Below are positions 9,526 to 14,025 of a stretch of 14,025 bases of DNA, piece by piece (the first letter of the stretch is position 1; each line of letters starts with the position of its first letter). The translations under genes and the position numbers were made by a program. A model generated the notes under the pieces. It had not been told where the DNA came from and did no database searches. It saw only the letters and a list, made by a program, of their open reading frames with translations. This DNA comes from Actinomycetota bacterium (GTDB lineage: Bacteria; Actinomycetota; Actinomycetes; Nanopelagicales; Nanopelagicaceae), in NCBI GenBank assembly GCA_947452525.1, contig CANGCW010000012.1, forward strand, positions 1 to 14,025. The letters run 5' to 3'.

Positions 9526-9885
9526 TTAGTCCCATTCCAATCCACCGCGGCGCCAGACATAGGCATACGCGACAAAGACAGTGAGGATAAAGATGACCAT
9601 CTCGACTAATCCAAAGAGACCGAGCTTGTCGAAGGTGACAGCCCATGGATAGAGGAAGACGATTTCGATATCGAAGACGATGAAGAGCATTGCAGTGAGG
9701 AAGTACTTCACTGGGAATCGACCGCCACCTGCCGCTTGGGGGGATGGCTCAATTCCACACTCGTAGGCCTCTAACTTGGCGCGGTTATAACGCTTAGGAC
9801 CTGTTACTGCTGCCGCGACAACGGAAAAGGCTGCGAAGCCAAATCCAATGGCGCCGATAACCAGAATCGGTACGTAGGGATTCAT
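9526..9885 (-). CDS. nuoA: NADH-quinone oxidoreductase subunit A
   Basis: ND3 homologue, 119 residues, first gene of the nuo operon. Three membrane helices lie at about 5-28, 60-81 and 88-110. The loop after helix 1 carries Y-E-C-G-I-E-P (41-47), the conserved cysteine loop that reaches the quinone cavity. F-D-I-E-I-V-F-L-Y-P-W-A (71-82) is the family signature in helix 2, and Glu95 lies in helix 3. The ATG at 9885-9883 is the only sensible start. I see no SD upstream, but a TAGACT -10-like hexamer sits 8 bases before it, so the message could be almost leaderless. Confidence 0.97.
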   Translation of the reverse strand: MNPYVPILVIGAIGFGFAAFSVVAAAVTGPKRYNRAKLEAYECGIEPSPQAAGGGRFPVKYFLTAMLFIVFDIEIVFLYPWAVTFDKLGLFGLVEMVIFILTVFVAYAYVWRRGGLEWD

Positions 9886-9968
9886 GATTGGTAAGTCTAA
9901 GGGGTGGAGGGGCTCAGGCAGGAATGGCGTGCGACACAGTGGGGCGGGTTACCCCTTAAAACCAATCT
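9886..9968. promoter_or_regulatory. 83-base spacer between menG and nuoA with candidate nuo promoter
   Basis: This is the only non-coding DNA ahead of the 11-gene nuo operon. On the minus strand TAGACT (9899-9894) resembles an actinobacterial -10 (TANNNT) and would start a transcript about 2 bases before the nuoA ATG. I find no convincing -35. The plus strand is G-rich (GGGGTGGAGGGG at 9901-9912, GGGGCGGG at 9941-9948). A perfect 8-base inverted repeat, TAAGGGGT at 9898-9905 and ACCCCTTA at 9951-9958, brackets the spacer and touches the -10-like hexamer. No hairpin followed by a T-tract is seen, so menG transcripts may read through into nuo. Confidence 0.35.
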
Positions 9969-10664
9969 TTAGGCTTTGAAACCAATATGTACCGCGACGA
10001 TACCGAAGGTGAGGTTCTGCCAGGCGACGTTCTTCCAGCCAGCCTCTTCCATCTTCGCCCCGAGATCGACCTGATTCGGCCAGGCCTGGATGGATTGGGC
10101 GAGATAGATATAGGCCTCAGGGTTGGAGGCGGTCTTCTTGGCAATCTTTGGAAGGGCGCCCATCAAGTACTTCATATAGAGGGTGCGGAAGGCCTTATTT
10201 GTTGGGTGGCTAAATTCGCAGATAACCATCCGACCGCCGGACTTGGTCACCCGGAGCGCCTCGCGCATAGCGACGACGGGATCTTGGGTATTGCGAAGGC
10301 CGAAGGAGATGGTTGTGACATCAAATTCATTCTCGCCAAAAGGAAGCTTCATAGCATCGCCCTGAACAAAGGTGAGCGCTGGGTTTCGCTTACGTCCTGA
10401 CTCAATCATTCCTTGTGAGAAGTCGAGGGCGATGACCTCTGCCCCGGCCTCTGCAAGTGGTGCACTGGATGAGCCAGTTCCCGCTGCGATATCGAGGATT
10501 TTCATACCGGACTTGGGAGCAATAATTTTGGTAACAACTTTGCGCCATGCCTTAGTGCGATTAAGACTTAAGAGATCATTGATAAAGTCATAGCGCTTCG
10601 CGACCCCATCAAACATTGAGGCGACCTCATCGGGGTTCTTATTTAAATCGGCGGCATTACTCAC
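9969..10664 (-). CDS. menG: Demethylmenaquinone methyltransferase (UbiE/MenG family)
   Basis: Class I SAM-dependent C-methyltransferase, 231 residues, that makes menaquinone from demethylmenaquinone in the last pathway step. The N-terminal V-A-S-M-F-D-G-V-A-x-R-Y-D (14-26) is a UbiE family signature. The SAM loop I-L-D-I-A-A-G-T-G (56-64), acidic Asp81, G-D-A-M-K-L-P-F (102-109) and S-F-G-L-R-N (120-125) follow. The second family signature, Y-x-Y-L-A-x-S-I-x-x-W-P, lies at about 185-196. With menF and menD nearby and no ubiquinone genes in view, menaquinone is the likely product. I chose the GTG at 10664-10662 because it gives the normal N-terminus. An in-frame ATG at 10733 would add 23 atypical residues and overlap divergent bioY. 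No SD precedes the GTG; see the promoter entry. Confidence 0.93.
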   Translation of the reverse strand: MSNAADLNKNPDEVASMFDGVAKRYDFINDLLSLNRTKAWRKVVTKIIAPKSGMKILDIAAGTGSSSAPLAEAGAEVIALDFSQGMIESGRKRNPALTFVQGDAMKLPFGENEFDVTTISFGLRNTQDPVVAMREALRVTKSGGRMVICEFSHPTNKAFRTLYMKYLMGALPKIAKKTASNPEAYIYLAQSIQAWPNQVDLGAKMEEAGWKNVAWQNLTFGIVAVHIGFKA

Positions 10665-10667
10665 GCG

Positions 10668-10673
10668 TATATT
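10668..10673 (+). promoter_or_regulatory. Candidate -10 element for bioY
   Basis: TATATT matches TATAAT at five of six positions. It would give a 5' leader of about 47 bases before the bioY ATG. No good -35 is seen at the usual spacing. It overlaps the candidate menG -10 on the other strand, so the two promoters may compete for polymerase. Confidence 0.25.
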
Positions 10674-10699
10674 GTGCTGGCAGTACCCTTTTCGCACAA
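10671..10699 (-). promoter_or_regulatory. Candidate menG promoter, leaderless
   Basis: On the minus strand TTGTGC (10699-10694) and CACAAT (10676-10671) form a plausible -35/-10 pair with a 17-base spacer. Exactly 6 bases then separate the -10 from the GTG start of menG, so transcription could begin on the start codon itself. This agrees with the lack of an SD. The hexamers match the TTGACA/TATAAT consensus only partly, so this is a prediction. Confidence 0.35.
10672..10699. repeat. Inverted repeat TTGTGC-N16-GCACAA, candidate operator
   Basis: Perfect 6-base half-sites lie at 10672-10677 and 10694-10699, with centres 22 bases apart (about two helical turns). They coincide with the candidate -10 and -35 of menG in the divergent menG/bioY gap. 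The symmetry would suit a dimeric regulator, but part of it may come from the promoter hexamers themselves. No known regulator's site is recognised. Confidence 0.3.
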
Positions 10700-10715
10700 G
10701 CCGAGCCTTACCGTT

Positions 10716-10721
10716 GAGGAG
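10716..10721 (+). promoter_or_regulatory. Ribosome-binding site of bioY
   Basis: GAGGAG lies 5 bases before the ATG at 10727-10729. It fixes the bioY start and contrasts with the SD-less starts of the neighbouring menG and menF. Confidence 0.75.
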
Positions 10722-10726
10722 AGTCA

Positions 10727-11323
10727 ATGTCATTTCACCAAATACCGGTTCATCAGGTTGCGACACTGCGAACAGCGCTCATCTCGCGCTCAACTATTAC
10801 ATCTAAGGTTGCCCTCGTCTTCGGCGGCGTTGCATTTATCGGAGCGATGGCGCAGATCTCTCTTCCCATCCCAGGCTCACCTGTGCCTGTCACAGGTCAG
10901 ACCCTCGCAGTCCTTCTTCTCGGAGCTGCATACGGTGCAAACCTCGGCGCACTTACCTTTCTCTCATATCTCGCCTTTGCAATTGTCGGCGCGCCAATTC
11001 TCGCTGATGGTTCTCATGGCGTATCGCGCTTAGTCGGAGCAACCGGTGGCTACCTCGTTGGAATGTTGCTCACCAGCTACATCGTTGGATTACTCGCAGA
11101 GCGCAAGTGGGATCAACGCATCTCAACAGTTATCCCGACAATGATTATCGGCAATGTCGTTACATTCACATTGGGCCTTGCATGGCTCCACCACTACACA
11201 CACCAGAGCTGGTCATGGACCTTCTCTAAGGGCCTCTCCCCGTTCATAATTGGTGAAGTGATTAAAATCGCTATCGCCTCTACCGCACTACCAAGCGTCT
11301 GGCGCTTTGTCTCTAAGCGTTAA
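10727..11323 (+). CDS. bioY: BioY family biotin transporter (ECF S component)
   Basis: Integral membrane protein of 198 residues, the substrate-binding S component for biotin uptake. About six hydrophobic segments are visible. The family signature P-V-P-V-T-G-Q-T-L-A-V-L-L (52-64) follows the first membrane segment, and the G-A-T-G-G-Y-L-V-G motif is near 103-111. A basic C-terminus follows the last helix. No energising ecfA or ecfT gene is next to it, so it would use a shared EcfAAT module encoded elsewhere or act alone, as proposed for some solitary BioY proteins. It is divergent from menG and lies 18 bases upstream of menF, so bioY and menF are probably one transcript. A clear SD and ATG define the start. 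Substrate assignment rests on family resemblance only. Confidence 0.92.
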   Translation: MSFHQIPVHQVATLRTALISRSTITSKVALVFGGVAFIGAMAQISLPIPGSPVPVTGQTLAVLLLGAAYGANLGALTFLSYLAFAIVGAPILADGSHGVSRLVGATGGYLVGMLLTSYIVGLLAERKWDQRISTVIPTMIIGNVVTFTLGLAWLHHYTHQSWSWTFSKGLSPFIIGEVIKIAIASTALPSVWRFVSKR

Positions 11324-11341
11324 TAGGTCTTTACTTAGCGC

Positions 11342-12568
11342 GTGCAGGTAACTACAGAGATACTGGGTTCACACCCACAACTCTCCCAAGCGATCACTGA
11401 TCGTGAGATCTCTACTTCCTGGATTCGTGGTGAAGAAGGACTCATCGGCTTTGGGGTTTATAAAGAGGCAACATTTACAGGTGCGCATCGTTTCGCGGAT
11501 GCTTCTGCCTGGTGGCGTAAAGAGTTAGCCGAACTCAGCATCGCAAATAACGTTCATGGCGCCGGGACGGGACCGATTGCCTTTCTCTCTTTCGCATTCA
11601 CTGATGCGAGTGAATCACGTTTAGTTATCCCAGAGATCATCATTGGTCAGAAGGGTGGCAAGTCGTGGATTACCTGGATTGGAAGCGAGAATCAACCAGC
11701 AATTAATTCACTTGGCGGAGAGCAGCGCGTACCACTCAACCTTCAGTGGGAGCCAGGAAGTATTGCCACTGATGAGTGGACGAAGAGAGTTGCGATTGCG
11801 GTCGATCGCATTAAAGCTGGAGAGTTTGAGAAGGTTGTCCTTGCAAGAGATTTGACTGCGAAGAGCGATAACGAAATTAGTACTCGCGCGCTGATCACCC
11901 GTCTTGCGGAAAATTACCCAACTACCTGGGTATTCCTCGTTGCAAACCTGATTGGCGCAACACCGGAGTTATTAGTTCGTTTAAGTAAATCGCTCGTAAC
12001 ATCACGTGTACTTGCTGGAACGATTCGCAAGACCGGCGATGAAGATAGAGATCTTGGTCTTGCAGCATCACTTGCAAAATCTTCAAAGGATCTTGAGGAG
12101 CACGAGTATGCAGTTCGATCGGTTGCCGACGCGCTCTCTCCTTTCTGTTCTTCAACCAACGTTCCGGAATCTCCTTTCGTTTTGCATCTAGCTAATGTCA
12201 TGCATCTCGCAACAGATGTAACTGGAGTCGTGAATGAGGGCGCGAGCCGAGTGGATCTTCTTACCTTGATTCAGGCCCTGCACCCCTCTGCCGCAGTGTG
12301 TGGAACGCCTACGGATAAGGCGCGTAACGTGATCGCTGATATCGAGGGCATGGACCGCAATCGTTACGCCGGACCGGTTGGCTGGATAGATGCTCGCGGC
12401 GATGGCGAGGTAGGTATCGCGCTCCGTTGTGGTGAGCTTGCTGCAGATAACCGTTCAATTCGCCTTTTTGCTGGATGTGGAATCGTTGCGGGCTCAGATC
12501 CAGAAGCAGAGCTGGCAGAGAGTCAGGCTAAGTTATTGCCAATGCGTACTGCGTTAGAGACGCTCTGA
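11342..12568 (+). CDS. menF: Isochorismate synthase
   Basis: Chorismate-utilising enzyme of the MST family (MenF/EntC/DhbC), 408 residues, converting chorismate to isochorismate as the first step to menaquinone. The N-terminal 140 residues are variable. The catalytic domain then shows E-F-E-K-V-V-L-A-R (161-169) with Lys164 as the likely general base, A-G-T-I-R (225-229), E253-H254, the H-P-S-A-A-V-C-G-T-P segment (314-323), R-x-x-Y-A-G-P-V-G (339-347) and the C-terminal E390/E393/K397 set around the Mg2+ site. Salicylate or anthranilate synthase is possible in principle, but the menD partner points to MenF. The GTG start is forced, because an in-frame TAG lies at 11336-11338 and there is no nearby ATG. 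No clear SD is seen in the 18-base gap after bioY. The last 46 bases overlap menD on the other strand. Confidence 0.92.
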   Translation: MQVTTEILGSHPQLSQAITDREISTSWIRGEEGLIGFGVYKEATFTGAHRFADASAWWRKELAELSIANNVHGAGTGPIAFLSFAFTDASESRLVIPEIIIGQKGGKSWITWIGSENQPAINSLGGEQRVPLNLQWEPGSIATDEWTKRVAIAVDRIKAGEFEKVVLARDLTAKSDNEISTRALITRLAENYPTTWVFLVANLIGATPELLVRLSKSLVTSRVLAGTIRKTGDEDRDLGLAASLAKSSKDLEEHEYAVRSVADALSPFCSSTNVPESPFVLHLANVMHLATDVTGVVNEGASRVDLLTLIQALHPSAAVCGTPTDKARNVIADIEGMDRNRYAGPVGWIDARGDGEVGIALRCGELAADNRSIRLFAGCGIVAGSDPEAELAESQAKLLPMRTALETL

Positions 12569-14025
12569 GCTAACTCTTTAACCCGCACTGCATTCGTGGC
12601 GCGATCAGGCACCTCAACAACTACTACGTTTACTCCGGTTGGCTGCTTAGCGATAGCCATCTCGATTTCGCTTACAGTCTTAACAACCTGAACCGGTATG
12701 CCGAAGCCTGAGACGATTGCGGCAATGTTTTTATTATGAGGCGTTCCAAAGATCTGCTCAAAACCGCCTACCCCTGCTTGAGGTAGTGTGGAGAAGATTC
12801 CGCCGCCATTGTTATCAATGATAAAGATTGTGTGGTTCACCTCAGGAAGGTTTACGAGCGCAGAGATATCGTGCAGGAATGTGAGATCGCCGAGGATCGA
12901 GTAACTCCTCTCGAACTGTGTTGCGATTCCAAGAGCGGTAGAGATATTTCCATCGATACCCGCAAGACCCCGGTTAGCAAAAGTGCTTAAGCCATTTCGT
13001 GGGAAGGCGAAACCCTCGATATCTCTTACCGGCCGCGATGAGCCGATAAAGAGCGCCGACTCGTTCGGGAGGTTATGCGTGATGGCGCGGAGAGCTAACT
13101 GCTCAGACCATTCAATCTCATGAGCGATTGCTGACTCACTTAACTTCGCCGACTTCTCCCAGAGTTCAAGCCATTCACTCGTTGTGCTGTGCTTGGTTAC
13201 ATGTGGAATAGTAGAGAAGACCTGACTTGCGGTGCGATCAATATCAACGGTCTCAATGCGAGGATCTATCACGATGACCTCTGGCGTGCTTGCAATGTAT
13301 GCATTGATACTTCGCGAAAGAGTTGTTCTACCAATAACAATGACTTCATTCGTTGATAGCGCAGCTCGTAATCCTTCATCGCTCAAGAAGAGCGATGCGT
13401 GAGAGATTGCATTTGGAAATGAGAGTGGGTCTTCTGCAATCACTGGCCAATCGAGAATATCTGCAAACTCATTGATCTCTTCAACGGAGAAGTTACCTCG
13501 GTCGTGGCCGACGATTAAGACGCCATCGCTCTTCACGGTGAGACGATCGGCAGGGTTTGTTGGTGCTTCCAACTCCAGTGGCTCTTGGTTAATTCCCTCT
13601 AGCCAACGTACATCCACTGAAGGTGAAAGAAGTGGTTCATCAAATTGCAGATTTACATGCACGGGACCACCGATCAGCACTTTACGTACATCAAAGATTT
13701 CCGCGGTATCTAGCGTCTCCAATGGAGTCAGAATTCCATCCTGCAACGTCGTCTGGTTCGCACCTGTATTACGCAACCTCGCTGGGCGATCTGCGGTGAG
13801 ATAGAGAACTTGTGAATCGCTATGGAAGGCCTCGAGCACTGACGGGTGGTAATTCGCAACCGCTGTGCCGCTCGTGCAGATGCAGACAACATAGTTATCG
13901 CTCGCGCGTGAAAGTCCGAGAGCAAAGAAACCGGCACCACGTTCATCAATTCGAACGTGAAGTTCAATCAACCGAGCCTCTGCGGCTTGGTGCAATGCAA
14001 TAGAGAGTGGCGCATTCCTTGAACC
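12523..14025 (-). CDS. menD: MenD, SEPHCHC synthase (5' end beyond window)
   Basis: ThDP-dependent enzyme that joins 2-oxoglutarate and isochorismate, the second menaquinone step. The frame stays open to the window edge. The 500 visible residues begin G-S-R-N-A-P-L-S, the family's P-G-S-R-x-x-P-L motif, so only about 30-45 residues are missing. The conserved Glu that activates ThDP is in D-E-R-G-A-G-F (visible residue 28). Also seen are A-D-R-P-A-R-L-R-N-T-G-A-N-Q-T (78-92), G-S-S-R-P-V-R-D (328-335), N-R-G-x-x-G-I-D-G (351-359), and the Mg/ThDP site G-D-L-T-F-L-H-D (379-386) with D-N-N-G-G-G-I-F-S (404-412). The TTG at 13995 is an internal Leu codon, not the start. The linker between residues 92 and 121 looks shorter than in E. 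coli MenD. The 3' end converges on menF and overlaps it by 46 bases. Confidence 0.94.
   Translation of the reverse strand, partial: GSRNAPLSIALHQAAEARLIELHVRIDERGAGFFALGLSRASDNYVVCICTSGTAVANYHPSVLEAFHSDSQVLYLTADRPARLRNTGANQTTLQDGILTPLETLDTAEIFDVRKVLIGGPVHVNLQFDEPLLSPSVDVRWLEGINQEPLELEAPTNPADRLTVKSDGVLIVGHDRGNFSVEEINEFADILDWPVIAEDPLSFPNAISHASLFLSDEGLRAALSTNEVIVIGRTTLSRSINAYIASTPEVIVIDPRIETVDIDRTASQVFSTIPHVTKHSTTSEWLELWEKSAKLSESAIAHEIEWSEQLALRAITHNLPNESALFIGSSRPVRDIEGFAFPRNGLSTFANRGLAGIDGNISTALGIATQFERSYSILGDLTFLHDISALVNLPEVNHTIFIIDNNGGGIFSTLPQAGVGGFEQIFGTPHNKNIAAIVSGFGIPVQVVKTVSEIEMAIAKQPTGVNVVVVEVPDRATNAVRVKELAQSVSNAVRIGNNLA

Noticed and set aside
9941..9960. Rho-independent terminator after menG
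   Set aside because: Only short GC pairings such as GGGG/CCCC are possible, and no T-tract follows on the minus strand.
9987..10400. 137-codon open frame on the plus strand
   Set aside because: It lies fully antisense to menG, has no recognisable motifs or SD, and is explained by the codon pattern of menG.
10665..10766. Longer MenG start (ATG at 10733 or further upstream)
   Set aside because: The extra residues do not resemble UbiE/MenG N-termini and would overlap the start of divergent bioY. The GTG at 10664 gives the standard length.
1..14025. Undescribed defence, mobile or biosynthetic system
   Set aside because: Every coding region belongs to a known core family. I saw no integrase, transposase, tRNA, att-like duplication, CRISPR repeats or compositional island.

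Overview
The window comes from a bacterium with a menaquinone-based respiratory chain, most likely a streamlined actinobacterium. The evidence is: separate nuoC and nuoD genes in the order nuoA to nuoK; a NuoJ with a long hydrophilic tail; isochorismate-type menaquinone genes (menF, menD, menG/ubiE) beside the nuo operon; several GTG starts; roughly balanced base composition; and almost no non-coding DNA. An aquatic Nanopelagicales (acI-like) origin would fit, but that is inference and cannot be proved from this sequence.

Layout. Positions 1-9885 on the minus strand hold the type I NADH dehydrogenase (complex I) operon, read right to left: nuoA, B, C, D, E, F, G, H, I, J and the start of nuoK, which runs off the left edge. 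Every junction is an overlap of 1-8 bases or an exact abutment. All expected Fe-S ligands, the FMN site and the quinone-site His/Tyr pair are present, so the enzyme looks intact. Next, also on the minus strand, is menG/ubiE (9969-10664), after an 83-base G-rich spacer. Divergently from it run bioY (10727-11323, biotin uptake S component) and menF (11342-12568, isochorismate synthase). menD (12523 to beyond 14025, minus strand) converges on menF, and the two coding regions overlap by 46 bases.

How the genes work together. MenF and MenD catalyse the first two committed steps of menaquinone synthesis. MenG makes the last methylation, and complex I reduces the resulting quinone. The window therefore groups a quinone reductase with part of the pathway for its substrate. 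BioY is the outlier, a vitamin transporter placed between the men genes.

Non-coding DNA amounts to three short gaps: 9886-9968, 10665-10726 and 11324-11341. No stretch over 300 bases lacks a gene. I see no RNA genes, mobile elements, CRISPR arrays or prophage. Gene content is ordinary core metabolism, and I found no convincing undescribed system. The points worth a second look are the men divergent promoter with its inverted repeat, candidate leaderless starts, the menF/menD overlap and a short MenD linker.
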